NCBI GenBank assembly: GCA_029204225.1
Contig: CM055101.1
Span: 5,025,246 to 5,089,245, forward strand
Source of the DNA: Diphasiastrum complanatum
Taxonomy: Eukaryota; Streptophyta; Lycopodiopsida; Lycopodiales; Lycopodiaceae
DNA: 64,000 bases
Direction of reading: 5' to 3'
Of the stretch, positions 1-10,259 are shown in pieces. Position 1 is the stretch's first letter. Each line of letters opens with the position of its first letter. The translations under genes were made by a program, and so were the position numbers. The notes under the pieces were generated by a model. It was not told where the DNA came from and ran no database searches. It saw only the letters and a program-made list of their open reading frames with translations.

Positions 1-673
1 AGTATTTTAATTATGTATGAACGTTCAAATCTAGGAATGTACCTCCTACTTGTGCATCCTAGGAATGTACCTCCTACTTGTGCATCTTTTGCTTGGGGTG
101 GACTTTGGAGCATTTATGGTCTATGGAAAGCGTCTTGTAGAAAGCTTCCAATCTCAAAACGTTGTCGAGATTGGAGTCTCCATCTGGTGGCTTAGGTGTA
201 TTGAATGCTTTTGTGACATATCTATAAAGCTTTCCAGTTTTGTTAACTTCTTAGCCTCACTTTGAATAAATGTGTATACATGGGTTTTGCTAATGGAGAT
301 GTACGATTTTGGACCACACATGCAGAAAAGAGCCAAAGCAAAATGATAAGAAGTAACAATGTTGTATTGAAATGCGTTTCGAACGATGAGATGCGTTCGA
401 AACCCTATTGTGATTGGTCTAGTGACATAAGGACCCTCAATTTTGATTGGACCTTTTTCATGGATCTCACTTTTGATTGGTCACGTCGTGACTTCATGAC
501 AACACATAGAGAAGTGTCACTAGCCCTTCACCAACATGCCATGTGTAAGAAGCCTAACCTACCTCATGTTACAGCACACCAAAATTGGCCTAATCACCTA
601 CTAATGTGTGCATGGACTAAAAAAGGCTAAATATTCTTAAACTCAACATAGATATCTTTTACCATTTTTCACA
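1..673 (-). mobile_element. 3' LTR of a minus-strand Ty1/copia element, open at window start
   Basis: The right end reads ...TTTTTCACA on the plus strand, so the minus-strand LTR begins TGTGAAAAATGG. It lies directly next to a purine run (minus strand) and copia RNase H remains. The left end is outside the window, so the length is unknown. Inside is a 9-bp inverted pair, GTTTCGAAC (376-384) and GTTCGAAAC (395-403), which could fold as a hairpin. No protein is encoded. The LTR reading rests on its position relative to the PPT and RNase H; there is no second copy of this LTR in the window to confirm it. Confidence 0.45.
31..86. repeat. 28-bp exact tandem duplication
   Basis: A 28-bp unit starting CTAGGAATGTACC occurs twice head to tail (31-58, 59-86) with no mismatch. 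It lies inside the presumed LTR and looks like recent replication slippage. Confidence 0.9.
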
Positions 674-684
674 CTCCTCAAAAG
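674..684 (-). promoter_or_regulatory. Polypurine tract of the minus-strand copia element
   Basis: On the minus strand CTTTTGAGGAG immediately precedes the LTR start TGTGAAAA. A purine run at this place is the usual plus-strand DNA primer of LTR retrotransposons. Confidence 0.5.
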
Positions 685-689
685 ATACC

Positions 690-1098
690 TATTGTAAATT
701 AACATAGATCTTGGAATCAAGCCAAGATTAGATCTAGGCTTGATGAAAGCACTCTTGAGCAATGGTTTGGTGAGAAGATTAGCAATGTATGATGAAGATC
801 CAATATGCTCGAAGTTGATCTCTTTTCCAATAAGCTTTCCCCTTGTAAGATGGTGTGCAACTTAAATATGTTTGCTCCTGGCATGAAAGATAGGATTGTT
901 GGCAAGTGTTTGAGCCGAGATGTTGTCACATTTGGTGATAGGTAGATCTTTTCTTTGATGCACTTCCAATTTTATTCTTTTGATCCATAGAGCCTCTTTT
1001 GTTGTTGTAAGGGCCTTGTACTCGGTTTCACAAGATGATAGTGAAATAGTGTCTTGTTTCTTGGATAGCCAAGGTACAAGATTTCCTCCAAGAATCAC
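690..1098 (-). pseudogene. Ty1/copia RNase H, decayed
   Basis: The minus frame from 1098 carries WLSKKQDTISLSSCETEYKAL, the conserved copia RNase H stretch with the catalytic E in the TEYKAL context. It continues to DNISAQTLANNPIFHARSKHI and, after a break, LKSAFIKPRSNLGL near the C terminus. Together these are typical of the last 150 residues of a copia polyprotein. The reading frame is shifted between pieces, so it cannot make a working enzyme. It directly neighbours an integrase C-terminal fragment (1138-1470), so most of RT between the two domains is deleted. Confidence 0.8.
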
Positions 1099-1137
1099 TC
1101 CTTTGATTTGAGTGCATTTTGGACACTTCTAGGCTCT

Positions 1138-1470
1138 TCATGAGAGATAAAAAAATGCATAATTGGTGAATCCATCATCCACTTGCTTGTCTTTTTCATC
1201 ATAAGAGAATTTCTTGGGCTCGGATTTTTCTCTCATGGATTTTCTCTGTGTGATTGCTTGAAGGTGCATCTCCTCAAGCCTTGATTCCATCATATATCGG
1301 TTGTCTTCAATATTGAGAATAGAAGATGCATCATGAGGTGCTTTGATTTCAGTCCCATCCAAAATGATCTTTTGGTCTTCATGAAAAAACACATCTCTAC
1401 TTTCAATATCTTTGTTAGTAGAGAGTATTAAAACTCTACAAGCTTTCTTTGTAGATGAATATCTAACCAT
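1138..1470 (-). pseudogene. Ty1/copia integrase C-terminal region fragment
   Basis: A minus-strand ORF of 110 codons begins MVRYSSTKKACRVLILST and reads on to SRDVFFHEDQ. This matches the copia pattern at the end of integrase (GYS...KAYRV...SRDVVFDE). The rest, rich in charged residues, corresponds to the variable linker before RT. It belongs to the same dead element as the RNase H at 690-1098; the RT between them is missing. At about 1500 it abuts an unrelated plus-strand copia relic. Confidence 0.7.
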
Positions 1471-1519
1471 AACACCTTTGATAGAGCTAGTGTCATCTTT
1501 CTTCTTATTTGAAATTGAA

Positions 1520-2059
1520 AATCAATGCTTGGGAGCGGAGGTCACCATATTACAACAGGAGGAAACTGCGTGGTTAGAAGATCAGTTTATCTATCTACTA
1601 TGGGATGGCAACGTTCTCACAAGCTTCATCAGAAAGATGAAGAACTTGTTCCTATCTTTGCACAACGCCGAAACAAAATACGCAGTCTCACAAGAGAAGC
1701 AACTCATGTACCTGCTACGCTACCTACCAAGATCTTTCCAGACAACCCGGACTCTACTGGCCAAAGATCCTCAAATGACTTTCGAAAAGGCTATCATTGA
1801 CATCAAGGAAGAAGTGGAGGTTCAAGACCACTATGACGACAAGAATGAGTCAGATCAGGCTCTCTACAACAACATAGATCAACCGAAGAAGAAGCCTCAA
1901 CCTAAGAGGGAGTCAATCCGAAGACAAGATCAGAACCAACAGAAAGAGAGAGCTCAAGAAGAAAGAAAGATAGGAGCAACAACAAGCAGCAAGGCGGTGA
2001 GAAGAAGACTTGCTTCAGATGTAGACGTGACGACCACACGATGGATAAATGTTGGCTGA
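1520..2059 (+). pseudogene. Copia gag (capsid region), decayed
   Basis: The plus frame contains WLEDQFIYLLWDG, SFIRKMKNLFLSLH and YLLRYLPRSFQTTRTLLAKDP. These are hallmarks of the copia gag (UBN2/retrotran_gag-like) fold that forms the virus-like particle. A charged K/R/Q-rich stretch follows (PKRESIRRQDQNQQKERAQ). The open frame runs from 1412 to 2059, but its first 35 or so residues are antisense to the neighbouring integrase fragment and are not gag. The zinc knuckle is in another frame, so there is a frameshift before 2010. The gag at 54246-54790 (minus) is a relative. Confidence 0.75.
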
Positions 2060-2520
2060 ATCCAAATATCGAGTGTGTACACTATCACAAGAAGGGTGAT
2101 GCTGCCACGGATTGTTATCAGAATTCAAAGAACAAGAACACACAAGGCAAGAAGGAGAGCTCTAACAACTCATCATACGTGGAGGAGCCAGAATCCGCAA
2201 AGATGGCTGAAGAATGAGCCAATCGAAATTCATCCACCTATCTGTGTACAAATGTGTGTGCTACATCACAGGTCGATGTGCAAGACGTTATTCTTGACTC
2301 AGGTGCTATGTCACAATTTGTGACAACAAGACAAATGATAACTGACTTTCGACATATAGATTTCTCCTGATACATCATTCTTGGAGATGGATCGAGACAT
2401 GAAGTGAGCGGAACCAGATGGCTGAACACCAACGACAAAGACACAAGACTAGATGATGTCCTATATGTGTCTATCCTACAAAAGGATCTACTATCGGTTG
2501 CAAGGATAGCAGATGCAGTA
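2010..2520 (+). pseudogene. Copia zinc knuckle and aspartic protease, decayed
   Basis: In one frame: a CX2CX4HX4C knuckle (CFRCRRDDHTMDKC, 2011-2052) that packages RNA; VILDSGAMSQFV (about 2284-2319) with the protease catalytic DSG; and LDDVLYVSILQKDLLSV (about 2449-2499), which is the LxxVLYVPxLxxNLLS motif at the end of copia protease. All three share the frame beginning at 2011, although stop codons fall between them. The catalytic Asp is kept. Confidence 0.8.
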
Positions 2521-2529
2521 TGAAGGTAC

Positions 2530-3110
2530 GCCTTCTCACAGAACAAGCTCATCAAACCATGAGCCCTTGGACGTTCTATGGCATAAGAGACTGTCATATG
2601 AACACGTTGGCTAGCCAACATGGCATATTCACAGGTGTTAGCATCAAAGATACAACCAGTCTGCTGACATCTTGTGATGCGTGCAACAAAGGGAAGATGT
2701 CACGTACGCCGCCCTTCACAAGAGATTCATTCAAAACAACAGAAAGGCTTGGAGCTGATATATTCTAATATCTATGGACCTTTTGACATGGTTTCTATAG
2801 GAGGCTCAAGATACTACATCACCTTTATTGATGATTTCAGTAAGTTTGCAGTTGTCTACTTCATCCACAACAAGTCAGAGACACCTGATAAGTTTACAAA
2901 GTTTGTAAATTGGGATGAGAAGTGGACTAAGAAGAAATTCAAGCAGCTATGAACTGGCTGGGGCGGAGAATACATCTCCAACCAATGTGCTTATTTCTGT
3001 AGCAGTCACGATATCCTTCATAGGAAAACTACAACATACACACCACAACACAATGGTGTTGTAGAGAGGAAAAACATGACTCTCATGGAAGCAACGACCT
3101 GCCCACACCA
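2530..3110 (+). pseudogene. Copia GAG-pre-integrase and integrase, catalytically dead
   Basis: VLWHKRLSYEHVG and, in another frame, CDACNKGKMSRTPP preserve the HHCC zinc site of the pre-integrase domain. The DDE core follows: IYSNIYGPFDMVS, TFIDDFSKFAVVYF, then GWGGEYISNQ and YTPQHNGVVERKN. The first catalytic Asp is Asn in YSNIYGPF. The second is lost: GWGGEY stands where copia has DxGGEY. The Glu in VVERKN remains. A stop separates the core at 2952. Integration activity is impossible. Confidence 0.8.
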
Positions 3111-3359
3111 AAAAAGGGAGCAGACCTTGAACATCTGGATCAAGATGTTCAAACTGTGAATGAACTGAGTGACAATTCAGATGACGAGCACACCGACATG
3201 CAGCCTGAACCCAGAACACTTGCAACGCACAATGGTTCTGCTATCAATAGAAGGGACAAAGGCAAAGCAGTCGCTGATCCTGCACCATCTCCAAGGAGAT
3301 CTGCAAGGGAGAGAAGACAATCTGTCAGGTACATACCAGACAGTTCAGCTTCTGCTCAA

Positions 3360-3961
3360 GAAGAAAGTTTGTGGATTCGGAGGTGAATCACACACCTATC
3401 AAGAAGCCGTTGAAAGTCCAGAGAAGGACAAATGGATCAAGGCCACGAGATGAACTTCATGAGGTAGAACAAAGTATGGACCCAGCAGACAAGAAGATCC
3501 ACAAGTATAAATACAAACTAGACAACAATGTATCAAAGTACAAAGCTAGACTATTTGCGAAAGGTTTCTCGCAAAAGTATGGTGTTGACTATACTGAAAC
3601 CTTTTCTCCTATTGTCAAGCATACATGTATATATTATTTGCATATGCTGCCTACGATCTGAAGATCTATATTGACGAGAAGACAATATTTTTGCATGGGG
3701 ATCTGAAGGAAGAAGTCTACATGGACCAGCCACCAGGTTTTACATATAAGTCGCATGGCTGCAGGATGCACAAGAGCATCCTCGGTCTGAGACAGTCTGC
3801 CAGAAAGTGGTACAAAAAGAAGGATCACACACTTAGATTCTTAGGCTTCTAGCCTTTAATGGCTGTTACAACATCTATGTGAAAGTCATAGATGGTGAAA
3901 CAAATAGTATTGGTGTCTACGTTGACAACACACTGATTCTATCAAAGAGCGACACATTGAT
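3360..3961 (+). pseudogene. Copia reverse transcriptase, N-terminal half
   Basis: The piece from 3371 has the conserved N-terminal RT stretch [27 protein letters not shown]. The next frame has FLHGDLKEEVYMDQPPGF and LGLRQSARKWYKK. A third frame has GVYVDNTLILSKSD, where the active-site YVDD has become YVDN. Frames change at least twice. The reading breaks at 3961, where a solo LTR begins, and resumes after 4829. Confidence 0.8.
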
Positions 3962-4829
3962 TGTTAAAAATTGTAAAACATATCTATCATCTGTTGTTAA
4001 TGTTTGGGGGATCCTACCCATGTAAATATTTTGTACATATCCAAGGTATGTGAATTGAGCACATATCCTTGTAGAATAGGGCGAGTTTGGGTTAGGTAGA
4101 TCAAATTCCAGTGACATGCATAAAGTCTAGTTGGTCTAGTATGATATGCAATAATGTTGACAATGTCTAGTTTGACATGCATATAGAGATTCACATGGAA
4201 TTGGTCAATTATGACCTTGTAGAAACTCGAGCCACAATAAATGCATAATGTCCTAAGTTTCCATAGTGACATGCAAAGCATGCAATCACTCTAATGGACA
4301 CATGCATGTAGATTTGTACATCGCTAGTTGAGAAATTGCCATTTGGAGAAAATAGGTAGAAGTTAGGTGCAACTTATGCATGCTAGCAGTTAGGTGTCAA
4401 GTTAATAGTTGTTTGTACTTGAATAGGTGTAGGATGTGCATTGAATGCAAGGAGTACCACGAATTTTGGCTCTCCTATATATGTACATATCATTCTCATT
4501 CACAAAGTAATGAAGAACCAAAGTTTTGTAGTTATCTCATGCTTGGTTGGATCTAAACTGTTTTTTCTTGTTATCTCTCTAGCTCACTCTCTCTAACTCG
4601 TGTTGAGACTAATGCTTATGCATTGTAATCTTGTACTTTTAATCATTCTTTGATTCATTGCTATCATAGTCTATTGATTAGCATGCTAGTTTGTGAATTA
4701 GCCATATCTTCTGAACTAGATCTTGTTGAACAATCTAGAATCAGGGTACTGTGCCAATCACAAAGCTTAATCAAGATCAGTCACTCTTGTGGACATTTCC
4801 CACACGTGTGAATTCTGGAATTTTCAACA
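3962..4829 (+). mobile_element. Solo LTR inserted in copia RT (family B)
   Basis: The 868-bp segment starts TGTTAAAAATT and ends AATTTTCAACA. The ends are inverted copies with one mismatch, as LTR termini should be. It is flanked by TTGAT (3957-3961) and CTGAT (4830-4834), a five-base target duplication with one difference. RT coding resumes right after it. A TATA-like CTATATATG lies near 4475, and the palindrome CACACGTGTG is at 4801-4810, 19 bases before the end. The LTR at 39128-39851 shares an internal block (GTATGTGAATTGAGCA). Solo LTRs arise by recombination between the two LTRs of a full element. Confidence 0.85.
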
Positions 4830-5430
4830 CTGATTGCATAGGTGAAGGAAAATATTTCAGGTCACTTTGAAATATCAGACCTAGGTGAAGCAAAATGCTA
4901 TCTGGGCTTGCAGATTGATAGAGATCTTGAGGGTGGAAGATTGTATATGCACTGATCAAGATATATTCAGAAAATCATTGCTAATTTTCAGATGGAAGAT
5001 TGGAAGGAAGTGAACACTCCAATGGTGCACAGTGCTGACGAATGAAGACTATCCCAGAGACGATGCAGAACAGAAAGCAATGTTGCATAAGCCTTATAGA
5101 AGGCTTATTGGTTCTTTGATGTACTTGGCAAACAATACGCGGCTAGACATTGCTTACGCAGTGTTTAGATTGAGGTGGTTTAATATTAATCCAGGACCTA
5201 CACACTGGATAATTACCAAGAGGATCCTATAATACAAAAGACTATGGTCTTTGTTTTTCTCGTGATGCAGGATTTCAGGCGAAGTCCTACAGTGATGCTA
5301 CTTGGGCATCTATGAAGGCAAGTAGTTCAAGTGCTAATGTTCTTAGTCTAATGTAAAAGCATCAAGAACATTCACCATAAAAAAATAGCAACTCTCAACA
5401 AAAGCATTAGACAAGAAGGCAATAGCATTT
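4830..5430 (+). pseudogene. Copia RT C-terminal half and RNase H, decayed
   Basis: After the solo LTR the RT resumes with FEISDLGEAKCYLGLQIDRD (about 4868-4927). It goes on to MEDWKEVNTPM, HKPYRRLIGSLMYLANNTRLDIAYAVF (frame from 5032) and then KSYSDATWAS of RNase H near 5280. Several stops and a frame change interrupt it. Signal fades near 5430; the RNase H C terminus is not recognisable. Confidence 0.75.
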
Positions 5431-5439
5431 GAGGATGCT

Positions 5440-6129
5440 TGAGTGCTCAAAATGGTTTTATCCTCTCAATTAGCATGGAAAATGATGTACAAGAGGTGGT
5501 TTTTTATTTTGGGAGAGGTCCTTGCCACTTGGTTTCTATTGGCTACTTCAAGAAAGGGAGGATTGAAATCCTAACCCTTCAAAAGAAACACATTTCAATC
5601 TATGGGACACAAAGAAGCTTTTGACTTTGACTTCTAATTAGAACTTAATAAAACTTATTTAACTTAGACTTTGGGCATTATTTTATTTACATGGCCCAAG
5701 TCTAGTTTATTTAAAATAAAATATTTTACAAATGCTCATTGGGCTATGGACATACATGCAGGATGCCACGACCTTCGCAACTTTTTTTTTTTTTCTTTGG
5801 CCAATTTTATATATGTATAGGAAATACCCTCATGAAGGAGTGCCGGTTTCTCGGCACTATGGTGCTAGTATGGGCCTCGGCTTTCTCGACGATGCCTTAT
5901 TAGATAATCAGTGACTTCTTTCATATAGTCTATGCGATCGAGGCTTTGCTCGTCTTTCGGTGGAAACAAGACCTTATGGACGCCCTCCAATCAAAATTGG
6001 GCTATCCAAGTTTGAAATCTGTTCAGCCAGGGAGGGCCTAGCATCACTACTCTATAGTACACTCTGGCCACTGGGAGTTGGTTTTCAAGCTTATCCTAGT
6101 TGGGATCAAAAAACAATGGCGGTAAAAAA
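5440..6129. repeat. Non-coding stretch, partly a dispersed repeat
   Basis: No protein family is recognised. Parts between 5640 and 5900 resemble 38480-38760 on the same strand. Both have a GGCCCAAGTC block, then TGCTCATTGGG, then GGAAATACCC, then a CTCGGCACTATG-like block, in the same order. A T-run at 5783-5795 interrupts it. This is probably an old dispersed repeat; its class is unknown. Confidence 0.45.
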
Positions 6130-6624
6130 TTGTTCCAGTTTGAGAGAGATTCAAATTTGAACTTTGGGTACATTGAATCTAGACCCAAAAATATTAGGGT
6201 TTACATTTTGGAGGGAAAGCCAAGTGGCCAAATAGGCTTTGGACATGCCATAAAAGGACGTAACTTGTGGATAGACACATCTTCTCTCTTCTCTCTCTCA
6301 TTTCATCATTATACATGGTCCTCTTTGGGTTCTACTACTCATTGGTGCACTCTCATGATGTTATTTTGCAATTCTATGTGTAGGATGATTATTTATTGTT
6401 ATTTTCGGTTCCACACGTGTGAAATACAGTAGGGTACTGTAATTGTACCGACAACAACTATATTTTATATTTGGTTCATGTTTGATCAGTATCTCTTAGA
6501 GTTTGCATCACATTTTGTATGTAGATGCTGATTTTTCTACATTGGTAGGATTGTTGGTTCGCTCCTTATTGTAACCAAAGATCAGGGACATGATTGGATC
6601 TTGAATGGTTTGAAATCCTTCACA
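6130..6624 (+). mobile_element. 5' LTR of copia-like family A, 5'-truncated
   Basis: The sequence from about 6130 aligns block by block with the 3' LTR at 13461-14104: TTTGAGAGAGATTCAAATTTG, then AGACCCAAAAATA, then CCAAGTGGCCAAATAGG, then the end GAAATCCTTCACA. It ends directly before a tRNA-iMet-type primer site. The first 150 or so bases of the LTR are missing. The TATA box has decayed (CATAAAAGG instead of TATAAAAGG). It contains the near-perfect palindrome TTCCACACGTGTGAAA (6409-6424) followed by ACAGTAGGGTACTGT. Confidence 0.85.
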
Positions 6625-6636
6625 TGGTAGCAGAGC
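6625..6636 (+). promoter_or_regulatory. Primer binding site (tRNA-iMet type)
   Basis: TGGTAGCAGAGC directly follows the LTR end. It differs by one base from TGGTATCAGAGC, the usual site for the 3' end of initiator tRNA-Met in plant copia elements. Confidence 0.8.
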
Positions 6637-7222
6637 TCTTGTGTTTCAAGTTATGAAAGGATCAGCCATCTTTAGCAAGGATTTGGAGGAGTTAGCAATG
6701 CTAGAGTATGCCAGATTGATTTTTACTAAAAAATCAGCATTTTTGCATGTGTAGAATTGATCTTTTGTCAGTCAAAACTCAATATAGGGTTATATACTTA
6801 ATCTATTTTTTTCACACTTGGTTTACTGGAATTAGCTGATTTTTTGTACATTAGGAAGGTCTCATTGGAGACTACAAGATGATATATCAAGTTTTTAGAA
6901 ATTGCATGTAGAATTTAAGATATTCAATTTTTTGTGATTTTGTCAAACCCCTAATTTTGATTGGATCTCTAGTTTGTGAGGTTACTGAACTTCATTTGAG
7001 TGTGTTTCAATCTTAGGAAGTGGCAAGAATCATTAGATTGAGAATAGATCATAGGTTGATCAAGATTTTACTATTCTATGTGTTGATTTTCTAGTTAGAG
7101 TGCTAGAAGAGATTTGAGAGGTTCCATATCTTTGTGATTTCTTCTTGAGTTCATTTGTTGAAATTCAAGAGAGTGCCTTGTGCATTGGAACATGTTGAAA
7201 AAGAAGATTAGGTCACTTCAAC
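6637..7222 (+). other. Untranslated leader of family A element
   Basis: This AT-rich stretch between PBS and gag has no ORF of note. Its distal part matches the leader of the second family A insertion on the minus strand (about 37531-37830). Confidence 0.6.
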
Positions 7223-8089
7223 ATGGCTACAAGTGGAGGCTTTATGTTGGAAGGCAATGATAGGCTTACCTCAATCAACTATTTTACTTGGAAGGTGAGG
7301 ATGAAGTCCTTATTGGAGATGAATGAATTGATGGAGATTGTTGCAGGTGTGGAGAGGCCTCAAGCACCTCAAGATCAATTGAGGTATGACAAGAGAGCTA
7401 AAAGAGCTCTACACATGATTAAGATGAATGTTACCAATGAACTTCTCAAGGAGATTGGTAAGTGCACATCATCTTTGGAGACTTGGGAAGCTTTGAAGAA
7501 GCTTTATGAATCCAAGTCTACATAAAGAGTACTTACTCTTAGGAGGCAAATCTTTCAAAGTTTGCAAAAGAAGGAAGAGAGTACTCATGCTTTTGTTTTG
7601 AGGGTTTAAGCATTCAATGATGAGTTAGCATGTATTGATGAAAGCATTAAGGATGTAGAACTTGTTCAAGTTATACTTAATGGCTTGTTGGATGATCATG
7701 CTAATCTTGTTCAAAGTTTTGCTATTCAAAAGACTTTGCCAAGTACTGTGGATTTGCAAGAGATTTTGGTGAATGAGAAGTATAGGCTTCAATCAAGAGG
7801 AGGTGGATCTACATCAACATCTCATTATGAAGAGGAGGCTATGTTCATCAAAGGCAAGTTCAAGGGCAAAGGCAAAGACAAGTGGTCTAAAGGGCAAGAT
7901 CAAGGTGAGACTTTCTCTTTTGGCAAGAAGAAAGATAAGTCTAAGTTGAAATGCTTTTACTGTGAAATCAAAGGACATTTTTCAAATGAATGTTTGAAGA
8001 AGCAAAGAGATGAAGGTAGCAAGCAAATCAACTTTACTGAGGATCTAGGTGGTGGTTTTGATGTGTTCTTCATATCCAATATCAAGTGA
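7223..8089 (+). pseudogene. Family A gag, copy 1, with two stops
   Basis: The ATG at 7223 opens MATSGGFMLEGNDRLTSINY. It continues with FTWKVRMKSLLEMNELMEIV and KMNVTNELLKEIGKC, the typical N-terminal half of copia gag (DUF4219/UBN2-like). A TAA at 7523-7525 ends it after LYESKST; the second copy at 10260 has TCA there. A second stop lies near 7608. The frame reopens at 7685 and reaches the zinc knuckle CFYCEIKGHFSNEC (CX2CX4HX4C). Copy 2 shows what the intact reading was, so this copy is clearly dead. Confidence 0.85.
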
Positions 8090-8963
8090 AGGTGACAAAG
8101 ATTTATGGTGGATTGATAGTGGAGCTAGTTCTCACATGACTAGTCACAAGGAGTTCTTTACTTCTTTGGTCACTTATGATGGAGCCAAGAAAGCAATTCA
8201 CATGGCCAATGGTGGTGAGTGTGTGATTGAAGGTATTGGATCAATTCCTATTTGTCTCTCTACTAATAGGAAAACAAGACTTGATGGTGTTCTTTACATT
8301 CCTTCACTTTCAATGAATTTGCTAAGTGTTGGTCAAATGATAGAGAAAGGATACATGGTAAAGTTTGGTGGTGATGCTTGTTTCATTACAAAGGAAGAAA
8401 TCTTGGTTGATAGGGGCAATAGACAAGGTAGACTTTTCAAGCTTGATGCTTTTGTTACGGCTAACAAAAAGGATGGAATGGAAAAGGAGATTGGTCTCAA
8501 CTTTCCAAAGTTTCCTTTTAGCATCAATAAGATTGGTGGATCTTATGCAAAGTCTAACAAGCTTCCTTATGGTAGATCTAGGTCAAGATCTAATATGCTT
8601 CTTGGAGATGTTCATCTTTGTGCTAACTTGGCTAGTCTTGAAGATAATGATGGTGTTTCAATGGTTTGTCATGGCAAGTGCAAGCATGCAAAAGGTAAGG
8701 AAAGAGCTAACTTTATCAATGGAGGTGAAGGTTCTTCCTTGGAAAAGGTTGTTGCTAATGATTTCTTTGATCATATGGAAAAAAATGTTGTTAGGTGCAT
8801 GCATGAAGAAGGTGGTTCTTCTAAATTCTTTTGTGATGAGTCCAAGAAAGTCATTTTTGGAGCAAGTGGAGTCACATGTCTTCATAAAGAGAGTAGATCA
8901 AATGGTTCTATCAAGAGGCTTGGTGAGGGAGATAGTCACAAGTCAAGGAGAAGAGAAGTATGA
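8049..8963 (+). pseudogene. Family A protease plus non-pol extension, copy 1
   Basis: The 304-codon frame has WWIDSGASSHMTSHKEFF (copia protease, catalytic DSGA), GVLYIPSLSMNLLSVGQM and GRLFKLDAF. The last normally leads into the HHCC pre-integrase domain. From about residue 145 there is instead a Lys/Ser-rich sequence (SKNKLPYGRSRSRSN-like, FDHMEKNVVRCMHEEGG) with no HHCC site, no DDE core and no RT motif. Copy 2 (11300-11690) carries the same replacement. A frameshift separates it from gag. Confidence 0.75.
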
Positions 8964-9874
8964 TAAGTGTTCAATGTAGGATGTTCTTAGAATGATGCCA
9001 TTGTGAATGATAGTGAGGAAGAATCATTATCATATGAGTCATTACCTAAAACATTGAGTAGAAGTTCTTGTTTTCTCTCATTGAGAGTACTTCAATAATC
9101 CTTATGTTGAAGATACTAATCATTTTTGTCATGGCTTCTAATGTTTTTGAGGTTTCTACTTCTTATGATGCAATCATTAAGAGAGAGTCTTATGAAGGAA
9201 AGAGCAATGGAAGATTTGTTCTTGGGAAGATCCAAGGCATGGATCTCACATCTCTTCATCAACTCAAAGGATTCTATGATTATGAATTGATCACTCATGA
9301 TCGAGATGACAAAAGGTTGGCTGGAGAAGACTACATGGAACAAATCGAGAGGTAATTTCTTCAGAACAAGGGAGATCTCATTGGTGAGCTTATTGAGGTT
9401 TGTTATGGACTCATGAGGGTTGGATGTATTGGGTTTGATACTCATCTTCACCTACTCTACTTCATGTTGAATAGAAAGTTTGGAATCTATGTTTTGATTT
9501 ATGATGGTGCCACAAATGACATTGTTTTCACTAACCTTTGTGGGAATTCGTATCTTTGATATCTTTGATGATCAAGAGAAAGGTAAGCAAGTGGAAGCGA
9601 CTGACTTGCTTTACTCACATGTTTTGGAGAATCTTCTTGTGTAGATGATGCTATGCAAGTGGATATTGGTTCTCATGGTTTTCACGCTGGAAAAACAAGT
9701 AATGGATCTGGAAAACAAAGTTTTTTCAATGACTTTGATGGTCAAGAGGAAGATCAAGAGGTTGGTCTCAAAGGGCTTCAACAAAGCAAAAAGGAAGTTG
9801 GCAATTTGGAGCTAGTAAAGAGCATCAAAGGAATGTTATTTGGCAAAGATGTTATGGATGCTTCTTTTCTTTGA
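8964..9874 (+). pseudogene. Family A unknown 3' region, copy 1
   Basis: Broken frames contain LGKIQGMDLTSLHQLKGFYD, EDYMEQIER (stop follows) and, from 9653, MQVDIGSHGFHAGK. The same sequence is open over 247 codons in copy 2 (12062-12805). Copy 1 lacks about 87 bp near 9549 that copy 2 keeps around 12397-12483. I do not recognise a family; nothing resembles integrase, RT or RNase H. Confidence 0.6.
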
Positions 9875-10257
9875 TAGAAGCTAGATCCAAATTCAAGATA
9901 GATTGATTTTTTCGGTTGTGAGCCTGATCTCACATCTTGTTGCTAGATTTCATAGGTTGGATCAACATCATCAATATTAGAACCTAGATTGAGATAGCAA
10001 GCAACATATTCAATTTCATTTTTTGTCATTACTGGAATTTCTCAAAGTGAAAATGTCTTCATCTGGTTCACATACTGCATTCAACTTGATGATGAATAAA
10101 CTAGAACCTCCTGAGCGCTTAATGAAGTGGATAATCTCCCTTTAGGAGTTTGACTACACTCTCCAAAGCAAGCCGTCTGAACTACAGGGGATAAACGATT
10201 GTATTTGTGAGCTGGGAGGGGTTACTGAAACAGACGATGAGTGGGAGACTGATCTAC
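9875..10257 (+). pseudogene. Junction spacer containing a Ty3 RNase H scrap
   Basis: The stretch separates the two internal copies of family A. Its right part (about 10093-10257) reads NKLEPPERLMKWIISL, a stop, EFDYTLQSKPSELQ, GINDC. This fits the end of a Ty3 RT/RNase H (RLARWxLxLQEFDY...VxGxADxLS). It ends ETD and passes straight into the copia gag of copy 2 at 10258. The left part shows nothing recognisable. Confidence 0.55.
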
Positions 10258-10259
10258 AC

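Larger units (their letters stand above)
1520..5430 (+). mobile_element. Decayed plus-strand Ty1/copia element, split by a solo LTR
   Basis: The order gag, zinc knuckle, protease, integrase, RT, RNase H can be followed along the plus strand, which is the copia order. All domains are broken by frameshifts and stops. No LTR, PBS or PPT belonging to it is visible, so both ends are lost. An 868-bp solo LTR (3962-4829) sits inside RT and accounts for the gap between its two RT halves. The individual pieces are listed separately. Confidence 0.85.

Noticed and set aside
371-403. tRNA-like GTTCGAAAC box
   Set aside because: No acceptor stem or A box around it; it is better explained as a small inverted repeat in an LTR.
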